Source: Mercurialis annua
Lineage: Eukaryota > Streptophyta > Magnoliopsida > Malpighiales > Euphorbiaceae
DNA: 64,000 bases
Assembly (NCBI RefSeq): GCF_937616625.2
Contig: NC_065571.1
Span: 57,397,651 to 57,461,650, forward strand
Direction: 5' to 3'
The position numbers were made by a program, and so were the translations under genes. The notes under the pieces are model-generated. The model was not told where the DNA came from and did not search any database. It was given only the letters and a program-made list of their open reading frames with translations. Shown here one piece after another: positions 1-12,879 of this stretch; the stretch's first letter is position 1; each line of letters begins with the position of its first letter.

Positions 1-2880
1 ACAAAACTTGTCAATATTTATGGTTCAATTTATAGTTAATTATTTATTAAATATCTTGTATATATTTTATAAATATTTTATATTTTTACAAAAAAATTGA
101 TAGTTGATATTCTTTTTTTTTTCTGTTAATTAAAAAACATCGGTAGAAGCTTGCAAATTATATAGAAAATTGAAATTGAAATTGTGAATAGAACAACAAA
201 AAATTCTTTAATAAAAAAAGTTATATAAATCCAAGAACAGACCTAAGTTAAGACTGAGGAGGTTCGAGGCTCTTTAGATTTATTTATTTATAAATGACAA
301 AAGTAATTTTGTTATTACAAAAAAAAAACATTCATGCTCTAAAAATTATTTAAAACTCTTTTCAGTATATTAAATGCATATAAATAAAATAACATAACAT
401 TTAAATACAGATATAAATTTTAAATTTATGTAAACAGGATATCAGTCTCAATTTCAAGCACATCAATTCAATTAAAAAAAATTAAATATGAAAACAAACA
501 AATCAATTTGAACAAAAAAGACAAAATTAGTTCAATCTTAGCCATGATCACGATTCAATGAAGAGCCTCAAAGTTTGTTAAAAAATAAAATCATGACCAT
601 GAAATTAGTGATGCAAAAATAATGCAAAAGCTACTCAATAATAGACGAAAAATAGAAAAATAAAATTTTGCAGTCATAGCATTATGGTAGAGATTACAAT
701 TGTGCCCAAATATTAGAACATTAACTTCAAATAAAATCATCATTTTTATATATTTTTTCATTTTTAATCACGTTCTTTAAAAAAGTCAAATAAAATCATC
801 ACCTTTCATTTTTTTACAAATTTATCATGAATGTTAAAATTCAATGTATTTTTATTAACTCGACAACCGGAATCAACAGAAAAAGTAAGAGAAATATATT
901 TTTTATATTAATTAGGACATTAGTTAGATTATGAAATTTATTTGGGAGAAAAAAGACACTCATTTTTCTCATCGGTGATAGATTTGCAAAAAAATGAAAT
1001 GGTAATTTTTATTTGACACTTTTTAAAAAAACGTGATTAAAATGAAAAAAAAACGTGTAAAAGTGATGATTTTATATGGTTAACCCAACATTAAAGCATT
1101 GGACGTAGAGAGTTAAGACTTAGAGGTTATTGAACTAAATTATAATATAGACCATAAATTATAAATAAAAAATGTATTAACAAAAAAATGTAATTATTTA
1201 AATAATCATAACGAATATGTAAAAGTATTAGATTTTAAAATAATTTAAAATCATTAGACAGTTTGAAGTTTGTTATTGAAATATATTTTTTTAAAAATAT
1301 TTTCAAAAAAGAAATATTTTTAAAAAATAACCAAGTTAATTTATTTTTGTTGTATACTGTGTATTATTATCATCAATAAATATCTAACTATATTTAAATA
1401 ATATCAAATAAAAAGTATCTTTTTTTGATATATAATAAAAAGTATATTTAAGATGCATTGGATGTTTAATATATATAGAATACATGCATTTTAAAATATT
1501 GAGAGAAAACCGATTAGTATCTTTTAATTATAGGTTTTAACTTTGATATAAAAATAAAACAATAAATTTAATTAGATATTTAAGAATTAAAATTTTAATT
1601 GAAGTTAAATATAAAAATAAAAGATTAAGAATGAAAAGGTTACTGGGAAAATCATAAAAAACAAATCCATATAAATACAATGATTAATACTTGCAACTAG
1701 TATTCTAAAATCGAATTAGATCGACCAGTTCAATTCTTTTTAATATATTGACAAATAGTTCAATTTTTGAAAAAAAAAAACTATAAACATAAAAAATCAT
1801 TGAACATATTAAATTGTAAAATATGTTTTTTTAAAGTTAGAATGTCTTCATAACTAATTATTTAATTTATTTTCTAGTTAGAATTTATGCTAGTGTTTAA
1901 GTTTTAAACATACAATTTGTATACTATTATATAAAAATATATGTATTCTCCATTTAACTTGATGAATTATAGTCAACCGGTTTAACTCCAATCAGTGGCT
2001 ATATTGATTCAGTTATTTAAATATTGTCTGGAACTAATACTATCAATAAATTTTTAATTGATTTTTTCTAATAATTCAAAAACAAAAAGAAAAGGTTAAT
2101 TGCAAATTAAATCACGAATTTTAGCGTGATTTGCAATTACAATATAAATTTTAAAACTTGATAATATCAGTAACCAACTTTTATCTTGTTCTTCAAAGTT
2201 TATCATCCAATACGTCCTTATACTATTTGTTTTTAACTTAACGGATCTTTTAATGGATGAAAATTATGAATGTATAGTTTAATCGCCATTAAGTGATTTA
2301 CAATTGCCACGTTGGAAATACAAAAAAATCTCTGTATACATTCAAATTTTTATTTATTTGTTTTTTTTTTAAATTGTATCATGCAACAGACGCTTATGCT
2401 TATAATTTGTTTGTTTATCTGGTGTCTCTCCAAATTTAATGATGTACCTATTTTTTCGACGTGTTGATTTATGTGGACATTTAAATTCAGCCTCGCATGC
2501 GGGTGTAACCCACACTCCTTTTTTATTCCAAAAAATACCCATAAATTCACAATAAACTAAATATAAAGACTAGAGAATATTTTAAAAAAAAAAACATCAA
2601 ATAAATAAATAATTTAAAATATAAGAACCTGGAGATGAATTTTGTCTTTTTATTATTTAGGATGTGAAAACAAAATATTTACCCTAGTAATAGGAATAGG
2701 TATGGATAGGGAGAGTACAAATCTGAAATCAGAAATCAGAAATCACAAATAAATTAGTCCCTATTTATTTTCATGCCACTTTTCTCTCTCTATTTCACAT
2801 CCATTCCAACCAGACTCCAATCTCTCCTCTCACTACCAAAACCAATCAGACAGCACCCATCAAACCCACTTAATACATAC
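1..2880. other. Intergenic, AT-rich, repeat-bearing
   Basis: No coding gene is visible. The stretch is very AT-rich with many A and T runs. It holds one clear MITE (721-1083, listed separately) and a short hairpin near 2098-2136, where TTGCAAATTAAATCACG is followed by CGTGATTTGCAATT. From about 2640 the composition becomes less AT-rich, with CT-rich tracts (2770-2850) that suit the promoter and 5' leader of the VIL2-like gene downstream. I see no other gene. Confidence 0.6.
721..1083. mobile_element. MITE with about 65-bp terminal inverted repeats
   Basis: The left end (TTAACTTCAAATAAAATCAT and on) matches the reverse complement of the right end (TTAACCATATAAAATCATCA and on) over roughly 65 bp with scattered mismatches. 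Both arms contain a TTTTAATCACGT core. No coding capacity is seen. Related arms with the same TAATCACG core recur elsewhere in the window. No target-site duplication could be fixed, so the superfamily is open. Confidence 0.7.
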
Positions 2881-3082
2881 GTATTCTAGAACCTCTGATA
2901 TGCCATGGATTCGTTTGTTGTGGTAGAATTACAAGCTTTCTTCTTTGGGTATCTTTTTTTCTTTCTTTTTCTTCATCTGGGCCCTCCTTATTTAGAATTC
3001 AATTTCATGCCCTTTTTTGCTTGCAGGTTGTAATGTGCTGCTCTGCTGCTTATTGAGCTCGTTTTATTCTGTATTCCTGATT

Positions 3083-6000
3083 ATGGATTTATCTGTTGAA
3101 GGTTAAATTTTCAATCTTTGTGATGTTTGCTGCTTATTGATTCTGATTTTTACTTTATTTTATTGATTAAAGTTTGTGTATTTACTGCTTTTATTAGCTG
3201 TTTATTGCTGAAAGTTGTTGAATTTTCGATAACCAATCTCAGCATTTTAGTATATTTTTTGGTTAAAGAATATAAATATTGTGGTTGGTGATTTTTGAGG
3301 TGGGTGAACTCTTTTTTCTGTTGATTATTTTATTTGATGGACCATTGTCTTTCTGGCATGCCACTATGTCATTTAACAGCTTGTTTATAGCCCCTGTGGA
3401 AGTGCAGAGGCATTATAAAGTTGAAATCTTTTTTTAGTTTTTTTTTATTGTGTGTTTGTTTTGTTGTGTGATGCAGATTTAATTTAAGGTGTATTAGTGC
3501 CGATTCTTAACAGAAGCATATAAGATCGTTCTGTGTGATATATATTGTTGATGCAGCTGAGTGGTTTTGTTCAGCAAGTCAACCATTTGGTTACATGTAT
3601 TTGTGTATTAATAAGTCAAAAGGAAATGTAGAATAAAGGAGTTAATTTTTTTCCTAATGTGTTAGTTATGGGCGCAAGTTCGTTTCACACTGGTGCATTT
3701 AGTTAGTTAATTGAGTTCTTGGTGGTGGGTCATTGTCTTGTTTGATTTTTATTTTTTGCTTGTCAAGCTTATTGGTCAACGGCATCTTAGGTAGGAGAAG
3801 AGATTAGAAATATAGTCAGAGTTCTTTCTTATTTTCTACATATGCATACATGAATGAATACACATGAATATTTGATTAGAAAACTCTTGCCTTTTCCGGG
3901 TCTTTGCTTAGACAGAAGTCAAAAAGTTAAAACTTATTCCTCTTTTCCTCCTTGTTCCTAGGAAGTGCACTTGATCCATCCAAATGCACCAAGCTAAGCA
4001 TGGATGAAAAGAGGGAGTTTGTCTATCAATTATCAAAGTGCTCAGGTGCCTCTGAAAAGCTGCAGTCATGGAGCCGTCAGGAAATTTTGCAGATTCTGTG
4101 TGTGGAGATGGGGAAAGAGAGGAAATATACAGGCTTGACGAAGTTAAAAATCATAGAGCATCTCCTCAGAATTGTGTCTGAAAAGAAAGCAGGCGAGTGC
4201 GATGTCACAACAGATGCTGAGACAGAACCATCTCCTGCATCTGTCCATATATCTTCTAAAAGGCAAAGAAAAACTGATAATCCTTCACGGATAACCGTTT
4301 CTGTGAACTATAATGCCAGCAGCAGCGGAGGAAATGATTTAGGTAATACTGTATACTGTAAAAACTCAGCTTGCAGAGCTGTCTTAAAGCAAGATGCTGC
4401 ATTTTGCAAGAGGTGTTCATGCTGCATCTGTTATAAGTATGATGACAACAAAGATCCTAGCCTGTGGCTAACTTGCAGCTCAGAGCCTCCATTCCAGGCT
4501 GTTGCATGTGGAATGTCCTGTCATCTTGATTGTGCCTTAAAACATGAAAATACTGGTATTGGAAAAGATGGACATGACGGGAGCTTTCGCTGTATAGCTT
4601 GCTGGAAAGTAAATGATTTGCTTGGGTGAGTATTCCTGGATGTTAGTTTTATTTTGTTAATATTTAATCTTCTGCTTCTGAAGCCTGTTTACCGTGGTTA
4701 CATATGCTTTATCATTTTGTATATCTTCAAATCCTAAAAAAAATATTAATAGAGATGTTAGTAATTCTTTCATGTCTCCTTTTTTGTAAGCCATTGTTAT
4801 TTGGATGCCTAAGTTTTAGCTTTTGATATAGTATCATGACTGAATATCTGCGAGCGGTGAGACTAAAAGAGATAGAAAGGCCTTTCGGTAGCTTGAGATT
4901 ATATGAAGGTGAATCATTGATATATTTTAATATTATGCTCTTTTTATGTCGTTGCTGTAGTTCTGAGTGATATGCCATGCTTCTCTCAGGACTGCTGAGT
5001 CATGGATTTCCTTTATTGCTGGAAGTTGATCTTTTATAGTTAAATTTTCTATTGGGGCTCCAGTGCCTTCTGGTACTGTGGTTTGTGATTTACAATGTCT
5101 GGAGACTTTAAAACTGTCACCTAGCTCATTGTTCTTTGTTTCACAAAACGCTCTCTTTATACTTAATTGGTTTGGTAACTCGATTACCATTTAATTTTTG
5201 CCTAGATGGCATCACATTTTAGGAATGGGAGAAGGGTATTCTCTGAGAGTAGTCCATACTTGTCTATCATCTTAATGGATTTAGATTCAAACAAAGCTTG
5301 TTGCAAATAAGATGATGCTCTTCAGACTTCATATCTGAGACCTTATTACTCTATTAAGAACTTCTTGCTGAAGCTATTGCTTTAATTTTGTCTTGAGTTT
5401 GCTTGTAGAACTTTTAAACTTAAAGAGTTATTTTCTATTCTTCAAGAACTTTCACCAGATACCCAAATTCACCCACCATTTTATCCCAAGATACCAGTGA
5501 TGACTGCTGTTGATTCTACTGGTGCAGTATCGATTCGTGATTTCTGTTATATTTATTAACCCAAAGACAAAGAGTATTCTTAACACATGGTCTCTGAAAG
5601 TTGCCCAAAAATTGGCGTAACAATTGATATGATGGCACTTTGGATACATTTTTAACCGTTCTTTTGACTTCTCAGCTTTTCTACACTAAGTTTCTCATCC
5701 TTCATTCTGTTCTTTTCTTTAGCATTATTGCGCCTTTGTCAATTTCACAAAGTTATAGACTTTTAAGTACAAGAATGCAGAATCCAGGTGTTAGTGATTA
5801 TCATATTTTTGGAATGAAGTTTTGTCACAATGGGTAGAGGCGCTGACAAACTTTTAGGATTGATTATGTGGTTTTGAACATCTGGAAATCTAATTAAGTT
5901 GACGTGGATGATTGATCTGTCATGTGGAGTTTTTGGAATTGGTACATGAAGTTGTACTGTTTGAGTAGAGGATTTGTACTCTTATTATTAGGATACCATG

Positions 6001-8884
6001 TCTACTGAATGAATGTTAGTCTTTCACATTGTTCTTACATATGAGTTCCAGAAGTTGATATAGAGCTTTCATCATGATAAATGCTGATAAATCATTATAA
6101 CTTTATTTAAGCTGACAGTGAAGGAAGCTAAGGCTTTGCAGCAAATTAAAATAGGAAACTCTACCTTCCTGGAACTCTCGGGCGTTAAAATGATAATACT
6201 CAACTTGTATGCATTGTTGATTTCATCAATAAAGTCGGCATGAATGTGGGAAAATATGTTTGCAATATTTATTGGTGTCTACTAGTCGTGTTTTACTGCC
6301 TTTTCTTAATTCATGTTTGGCAGTGCTGAAAGCATGTCTAAATCTCCGCTCCTTTTTCCTTAGATAGTGCACTTTTGATCTGCGTGCAAATTCTATTTAG
6401 ATTTACTGGTATCAAGCATTGACTTTCAGATCTTTTATTATTCAATGGAAGATATGAAGTAACTTGACGATCTTTATGGGATACTCTTTAACATCAGTAT
6501 TTTGTTCCCTTACCTTTTTTTACCTGAAACAAAAAATTATTTTCAAGGCCTTTTGAACTATGGTTGTTAAACCCTTTAACGGTTGGAAGCCTAGTTTATG
6601 TTCTCCATGTGTTGTAACTTTATTGGGAAAATCCTTTGGTCTATCCCAACACCAAAAGCTCAGATTACTGAATGTTCATGAGAAAAGGCTACTGGTGACA
6701 TCTTGTTCATGACCTGAGAAATATAGCTCTTAAGAATTTAATACATGAGATGTGATGATTTACCATCCAAAGCTGCGGTATCACTTCCTACAGCTTCCTG
6801 AAGAACTTGGAACATGATACTATTATTATTTTTATTGTCATTGGCTTATGAAAGATGAGCCGATTTGGAACATGATCCTCCAGGGATCTTTCATTCGCAT
6901 TTTTTTAGTCAAGAACTATTGAACTCTTGGACTTCCGATGTACTCAAAAGCTGAAGTAATAGGTAGGGATGATAGGATTTGAACCCTTTAAATGTGTGTT
7001 TATTGTGGAACGACAAGCGCCTTTGATAATGACTTAATGGAAAGTAAGCACATACTTGTATGCCACACTTGTAAATTTCCTTGTGCTGCATTTGTTTGTT
7101 GCACGTAGTAACATTTCCTTAATGACCATGAATGTTCAACTAATTGTGTGATTGGCATTTTAATTTTGTTCAGATGCTGGAGAAAACAATTGTTGATGGC
7201 AAAAGATACCAGGCGAGTAGACATACTATGCTATCGTGTATCCTTAAGCCAAAAACTTCTTAACAGGACAGGGAAGTATAAAAAACTATACGAGATTGTA
7301 GATGAAGCTGCAAAGCAGCTTGAAGATGAAGTTGGTCCATTAACTGGCTTACCTGTAAAGATGGGTAGGGGTATCGTCAACAGACTTTCTTCTGGACCGG
7401 AGGTTCAAAAGTTGTGTGCTTTTGCTTTGGAGTCGCTGGACAAAATTCTTTCAAGTACGGTTATGCATCCATTCTCTGCTCCTATACCAAGAGGTAGCTC
7501 TAAATTCATCTATATTCTTTTGTTTATTCTATTCTGCAGTTTCTTTTCTGACACTTCTCCACCGAGATTTTTCTTACGGAAACTCAGAAAGTAATTAGGG
7601 TGTTGCTGGTGGAAATATTGTGTTTCACGTTTGGCAGTTCTGAAAGCATAAACTTATAAGAAAATTATCTTTCTGCTTTTCTTATGTGCAACATTTACAG
7701 ACTTAAATGCAACTGCTTCAACAACGGTCCGAATTGAAGGTGTAAATTCGACTTCACTTGCAGTGGTTTTTGGTTCTGAAAATAATTCACCAGATACTGT
7801 TATAGGCTATACCTTATGGCATCGCAAGGCTGAGGATACAAATTATCCAGTAGAACCAACATGCATGCTGTTTGTTCCAAATACGAGGTTTGTTGTTACT
7901 GGCCTTTATCCTGCTACGAAGTACAACTTCAAAGCTGTTTCCTTCAACGACATAAGGAGGGAAATGAGCATGTGTGAAGTTCAGTGCTGTACACTGGATG
8001 AAGTCCCGAACTGCTCAGGTGTGGAAAGAAGTCAAAGCCCAGTGACCAATTGTAGCAGTCTTTCTAATCCATCTTCTATGGAAGATGAAACTAATCACAA
8101 TGCCCCATGTCGTGACCAAATTGTAAACCGCGCTGACGATTATCCTAGTTTTAGTAAGGGTGATGAGAAAACATTTTCTGCCAATCAGTTGAATGGTATC
8201 GTAAGTTGTGATGGAGCAGGTGACGGTAGGACCTTAGCAGATACAAGTACAATTCCCTTGTTAGCTGAGGAACATGACATGCCGATAGTTACCTCCGCTC
8301 CTGCTTGTGATGTGAACAAGCATTCGCAGGAGAGCCAAATAGTTGATGAGACGAGCACCGAAAATGGATCAGATACCCCTATTCAGGTTGGCTTGGAATG
8401 TGTGCCATTTGTGAGTAATATGGAAGCTAGCTTGCCAATTACTCCCTGCAAGTTGGAAATGATCAAGGACGTGCAAGGAAGACATGGAAGGTCCAAATCC
8501 AGCAACAAGGATTTGTCGAATGGAAATGGGAAAGGAGAAGAGGCCCAAGACAGAAGCACGTCAAAGAAGAGAAACGGGGAAAGACGAGATGAAGAATGCA
8601 TGGCTAATGCTCATTCAGACAGGGATTTGGAATATTATATAAAGGTGATCAGATGGTTAGAATGTGAGGGACATATAGAGAAGAATTTTAGGCAGAAATT
8701 CTTGACTTGGTACAGCTTAAGAGCAACACCACAAGAGGTTAGGGTTGTGAAGGTATTTGTCGATACATTCATTCAGGATCCGGCATCTCTTGCAGAGCAG
8801 CTTGTTGATACGTTCTCAGAATGTGTTTCAAGTAGGAATTCATCGACCGTGCCAGCGGGATTCTGCATGAAGCTTTGGCATTGA
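3083..8884 (+). CDS. VIL2: VIN3-like protein 2 (VIL2/VEL1-type) PHD finger protein
   Basis: Coding exons are 3083-3101, 3962-4625, 7174-7493 and 7701-8884, giving 728 aa; all junctions are GT..AG and in frame. The 19-nt first exon gives MDLSVE, joining to GSALDPSKC, the usual VEL-family start. Domains in order: a conserved helical N-terminal region (about 10-80), a PHD finger (about 139-223, Cys/His pattern visible), a basic linker, a fibronectin type III domain (about 335-425), an acidic/Ser-rich spacer, and the C-terminal VEL (VIN3-interacting) domain (about 643-712), ending CMKLWH. Known family role: nuclear accessory proteins of PRC2 that promote H3K27me3 silencing of genes such as FLC. 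Length and C-terminus fit Arabidopsis VIL2/VEL1 better than VRN5. Intron 2 (4626-7173) is 2.5 kb and shows no gene. A non-coding leader exon may lie upstream. Confidence 0.93.
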
Positions 8885-9385
8885 GACAACCTTACCATAT
8901 TGTGACGATTAGATAACATAATTTACCACACCGAGCCGAAGCAGGTTCGTGCGGGAGTAATTCTTTAAACTCGATTAACATTATTGGTTAAGACTAGTTT
9001 GCCATGATTTACATATGTCATCAGCATTTGCCATTCATTAGTTGTAAGAGTATCAGATTTGATTTTCTTTCATAATATAGTGTCCTTCTCAAAATCATTT
9101 TAATTTTTGGAATTGGCAGTTGATGACTTGATGTGTTATGGTGGCTATAAATTCATATTAACTGCAATTGCATTATTATATAAAAAGTCCTTGAATGGTT
9201 GAATTTGATGTTGGTGCCATGCCCTTGAGATTGGTTTATTTTCTTTTCTTTTTCAGTTCACATATTCCAACTTTGACAAGAACAACCACAGAATTGGAAA
9301 AAGAAAAAAAAGACCATGATCTTATTGCATGGATTATTATTGGCTAATAATAAACTGTTCTTAGATGGTTTTATGATTGTTTTAT

Positions 9386-9785
9386 GAGCAAATTACTCTA
9401 AGACCCCTCACATTTGTCATAATTCACAGTTTGGTATTCCTTATTTGAAAATCAAACGAGTACCTCAGTTTTGATTTTATAAACTATAAGGCCCTTCTGT
9501 TAAATATAGGTACCAAATCGTTAACGGAATGAAACGTGAGGTACCAAAACGTTTGCAAATCGTTTGAAAATGAGGTATCAAATCGTTTATATACCAAATC
9601 GTTTATATAATTAAAACTGAGGTATCAAATTGTTTGAAAGTAAATATTAAATTATTAACGGAACTAACAGAAGGGTCTTATAGTTTAAAAAATCAAAAAT
9701 GAGGTATCAAATCGTTTGATTTTCAAACAACATGTACCAAACTGTGAATTATAACAAACGTGAGGGGTTTTAGAGTAATTTGCTC
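9386..9785. mobile_element. MITE, Mutator-like, 400 bp, perfect 9-bp TSD
   Basis: The ends are GAGCAAATTACTCTAA and TTAGAGTAATTTGCTC, and the inverted repeat runs on for about 140 bp. It is flanked by the 9-bp direct repeat TTGTTTTAT (9377-9385 and 9786-9794). A 9-bp duplication is typical of Mutator-like elements. There is no ORF. A related, more decayed copy is at 48341-48706. Confidence 0.9.
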
Positions 9786-10128
9786 TTGTTTTATTAGTAG
9801 CAACAAGTATTGCACAAATTTTTATATACATATTGTTTTTCAAGAAAAATTATTGTACGCAACCGTTGTGCCACGTCATTTGTGCAATAAACTAATGGTG
9901 TGTTAGTCATGTGGAAAAGTTAATAATAAAAAAATTAAGCAATAATTAAAAGATATCCTATCGTAAATGTTCATTGACTTGACACGGCATTAACCAATAC
10001 ACGGAATAATCACTCTTTTTTAATCATTTGAGGAAAACGAGCACTTGTGAGATGATTTGATCTTGTGATTTGGGAAGATTGCTACGTTTTGTTAATTATC
10101 AATTGTCATTGTATTAGTGATTTTATAA

Positions 10129-10521
10129 GGCCTAATTACTTAAAAAATCCTCACCTTATAATATTTTTTCATTTATACCATGACCTAAGAAGAAGTTCAT
10201 TTGTACCATTTTTTTGATTTTTCGTTTTCAACTCTACTCTAAAACACTAAATTGAACTTTTTTTATTTAGAAAAAACTTAAAATAATCCTTCATTTTTTA
10301 ACTTATTTGTATTTTTTCAAATAGAAAAAAGATGATATAATCCTTCTATTTAATTATTTTTAATATTTTCATCCTTTAATTAATTAAATTGTCAAAAAAT
10401 AAAATTTTGGGGTACAATTGAAAACGAAAAACCAAAAAAAGGGTACAAATGAACTTTTTTCTAGGTCAGAGTATAAACGAAAAAATATTTTAAGGTGAAG
10501 GTTTTTTTAAGTAATTAAGCC
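10129..10521. mobile_element. MITE, Mutator-like, about 393 bp
   Basis: The ends are GGCCTAATTACTTAAAAAA and, reverse-complemented from the right, GGCTTAATTACTTAAAAAA. The inverted repeat is about 90 bp long. Flanking 9-mers ATTTTATAA (10120-10128) and TTTTTATAA (10522-10530) agree at 8 of 9 positions. It begins with GGC, like other Mutator-type MITEs in this window. Non-coding. Confidence 0.88.
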
Positions 10522-10792
10522 TTTTTATAATAATTTATATGCACTTTGAAGTTTGACATCACATATCGTATAATTGATTGGATATGAAACCGCCATAACT
10601 TCCAACAAAAGTAACAAGAAAAATAAATTGCTTCACTTTTTATTAATTTTCACTATCAGAAAAATACAATCTTGCAAAACTATTCACAATTGAATAATTC
10701 TTTTACTAAATTTTAATTTTAAATAGATATATACAAGCCACATATATATGCTCATTAATTTCTGAAATGACCAATTTTAATTTACTTTGCAT

Positions 10793-12370
10793 ATGACTAG
10801 AATCTCAACTTCTCCAGTTCTGCTTCTTTTACGAAAATGTAAAACCAAACCCCACATCAACCAAATCCATGCACACATTATCACCAATGGGTCTGCTTGT
10901 TTCACTTTTTTAACAAGCAAAATTCTAGCCTTTTATGCACTCTCACAAAATGGAGACATAAACTATGCACAAACTGTTTTCAATCAAATTGCATCACCCA
11001 ATGCCTTTGATTTCAATTCTATGATTTTGGGTTTCTTTCAAGATTCATTACCTCAAAAAAGTATTTCACTTTTTGCACACATGAGTAGCTTGAGAATTGA
11101 ACCAAATAGCCATACTTTTACTAGTTTGGTTAAGTGTTGTTCTTGTTTGTGCTTGCTTGATCAAATTCATGGTCTGATATTGAAATTTGGGTATAATTCT
11201 GATGTTTATGTTGTTAGTTCTGTTGTTAATATGTATTCCAAATTTGGTGAAATGGACTTTGCTAGGCAAGTTTTTGATGAAAGTAGGAATGTGAATGTGG
11301 TTTGTCGGACTAGTCTTGTTAGTGGGTATTGTAGTAATGGATTGGTTAGTGAAGCCCGTGAGGTGTTTGATAAAATGCCAGACAGAAATGAAGTTTCTTG
11401 TAGTGCAATGGTTTCCGGGTATGTTCAGAATGGTTTCTTTAATGAGGGTATCGAGTTGTTTCAAGAATTGAAGAGTTTTGGTAATGTGAAGTTTAATGGG
11501 TCTCTTTTGGTTAGTGTTCTTAATGCTTGTGCAGCTATAGGTGCATTTGAAGAGGGGAAATGGATTCATAACTATGTTGATAAGACTGGCATTTATAGTG
11601 AGGTTCAGATAGACACTGCATTGGTTGATTTTTATGCGAAATGTGGATACGTAAAAGAGGCAGTTGATATATTTACCAGAATGCCACGTAAAGATGTTAC
11701 AACTTGGAGTTCTATGATTTTAGGGTTAGCAATCAATGGAGAGAGTCGAAGAGGAATCGAGCTTTTTGCAGAGATGGAGAGAAATCGACATAAACCAAAC
11801 GCCGTGACTTTTATTGGAGTTCTTACAGCTTGTAATCACAAATCTTTGGTAAGTGAAGCTTATCGTTTATTCGGACGCATGATTACAGTTTATGGCATTG
11901 AGCCTGTGATTGAACATTATGGGTGCATGGTTGATCTGTTAGCTCGAGCTGGAATGATTAAAGCAGCGGAGATATTAATAAATTCAATGCCGATGAAACC
12001 AGACGGAGCTATATGGAACTCTTTGCTCAATGGGTGTGTAATGCATGGAGATGTCTATGTGGGGGAGAAGATAGGGAGAATTCTTATCCAATTAGAGCCT
12101 ACACATAGCGGAAGATATGTGCTTGTGTCAAACATGTATGCAGCCAAGGGCAGCTGGGAGGAAGTATTTAGGTTAAGGAAAAGAATGAAAGAGAGGGGAG
12201 TAGTTACTTCTTCCGGCTGGAGTTTTGTTGAGATTGGTGGGATTGTTCATAAGTTTGTTGCTGATGATAAGTCCCATTCTCATTTTGGAGATATCTACAA
12301 ATTTCTCAACCAATTGAATGAGCAACTTCATTGTTTTTCCATTGTGGAAAATGCATACTTTTGTGAATAG
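10793..12370 (+). CDS. Pentatricopeptide repeat protein, PLS class, E subgroup
   Basis: A single exon of 525 aa. The first ATG is at 10793; an upstream in-frame TTG at 10787 is not a plausible start. The N-terminus is basic and Ser/Thr-rich with a motif like [13 protein letters not shown], typical of plant PLS-type PPR proteins, followed by tandem PPR motifs (repeated patterns such as [20 protein letters not shown] and [18 protein letters not shown]). After about residue 400 come E motifs ([36 protein letters not shown]). There is no DYW deaminase domain. Family role: sequence-specific RNA binding in mitochondria or plastids, often C-to-U editing with a DYW partner supplied in trans. Lack of introns is usual. 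Target RNA and organelle cannot be told from the sequence. Confidence 0.9.
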   Translation: MTRISTSPVLLLLRKCKTKPHINQIHAHIITNGSACFTFLTSKILAFYALSQNGDINYAQTVFNQIASPNAFDFNSMILGFFQDSLPQKSISLFAHMSSLRIEPNSHTFTSLVKCCSCLCLLDQIHGLILKFGYNSDVYVVSSVVNMYSKFGEMDFARQVFDESRNVNVVCRTSLVSGYCSNGLVSEAREVFDKMPDRNEVSCSAMVSGYVQNGFFNEGIELFQELKSFGNVKFNGSLLVSVLNACAAIGAFEEGKWIHNYVDKTGIYSEVQIDTALVDFYAKCGYVKEAVDIFTRMPRKDVTTWSSMILGLAINGESRRGIELFAEMERNRHKPNAVTFIGVLTACNHKSLVSEAYRLFGRMITVYGIEPVIEHYGCMVDLLARAGMIKAAEILINSMPMKPDGAIWNSLLNGCVMHGDVYVGEKIGRILIQLEPTHSGRYVLVSNMYAAKGSWEEVFRLRKRMKERGVVTSSGWSFVEIGGIVHKFVADDKSHSHFGDIYKFLNQLNEQLHCFSIVENAYFCE

Positions 12371-12555
12371 GTTGATTTCATATGCAGAACCGAAGGCACT
12401 AATGAAGGATTGAAGAACAAGTGAAAAGGACACATGGTGAGTTCTTTAGTTCAATTTTTTTTAATTGTTTCCTTAGAGAAGTTCGAATCCAGAGATCTAG
12501 TAGTTTCCCTTTAGCATATGTCGTTAAAAAAATAAAAGCAGTGAAGCTATTACTG

Positions 12556-12705
12556 ATGGAGAGATATTACAAATGGCAGGTGAATGTTGTGAAAGGTTTA
12601 AAGTTATATGAGGACATGTTTACTGATTCCGAGCTGTCTAAGTTGATGGATTGTGTTAATGAACTCCGAGTTGTTGGTCAGAATGGACAACTTGAAGGTA
12701 CATAG
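12556..12705 (+). pseudogene. Fragment resembling ALKBH9/10-type 2OG-dioxygenase
   Basis: The reading frame gives a 49-residue stretch with VVKGLKLYEDMFTDSELSKL and ELRVVGQNGQLEGT, then a stop. From memory this looks like the start of the catalytic region of plant ALKBH9/10-like (RNA demethylase family) 2OG-Fe(II) proteins. The iron-binding HxD..H region is absent, so this can only be a truncated fragment. The frame stays open back to 12421 without an ATG. It lies just after the PPR gene and just before a LINE remnant, so capture or mobilisation with the LINE is possible. The family assignment is tentative. Confidence 0.45.
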
Positions 12706-12879
12706 CTGAGCTCCTTTTTTTTTATGATTAATCTTCGGTTGAAGTTTCAGATGGTAATAAGAGTTCTACCGTTGTTTTGACGCGGTTAGCCATTCTTATT
12801 ATGGCATTTCTACGAGCAACTTTTGTATTGAAAAGATTTTCTTTAACTAAAATCAAATTTTCAGTTACTTATAGGGATA

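Larger units (their letters stand above)
8885..10792. other. Intergenic with two Mutator-type MITEs
   Basis: No gene lies between the VIL2 stop and the PPR start. About 40 percent of the stretch is two MITEs (9386-9785 and 10129-10521). The remainder is AT-rich and unremarkable; 8885-9100 is likely VIL2 3' UTR. Confidence 0.7.

Noticed and set aside
10787..10792. Upstream start of the PPR protein (two extra residues)
   Set aside because: The codon at 10787 is TTG, not ATG. The first ATG is at 10793, so the protein is 525 aa.
11066..11569. 167-codon minus-strand frame opposite the PPR gene
   Set aside because: It lies wholly within the PPR coding region and is a shadow frame.
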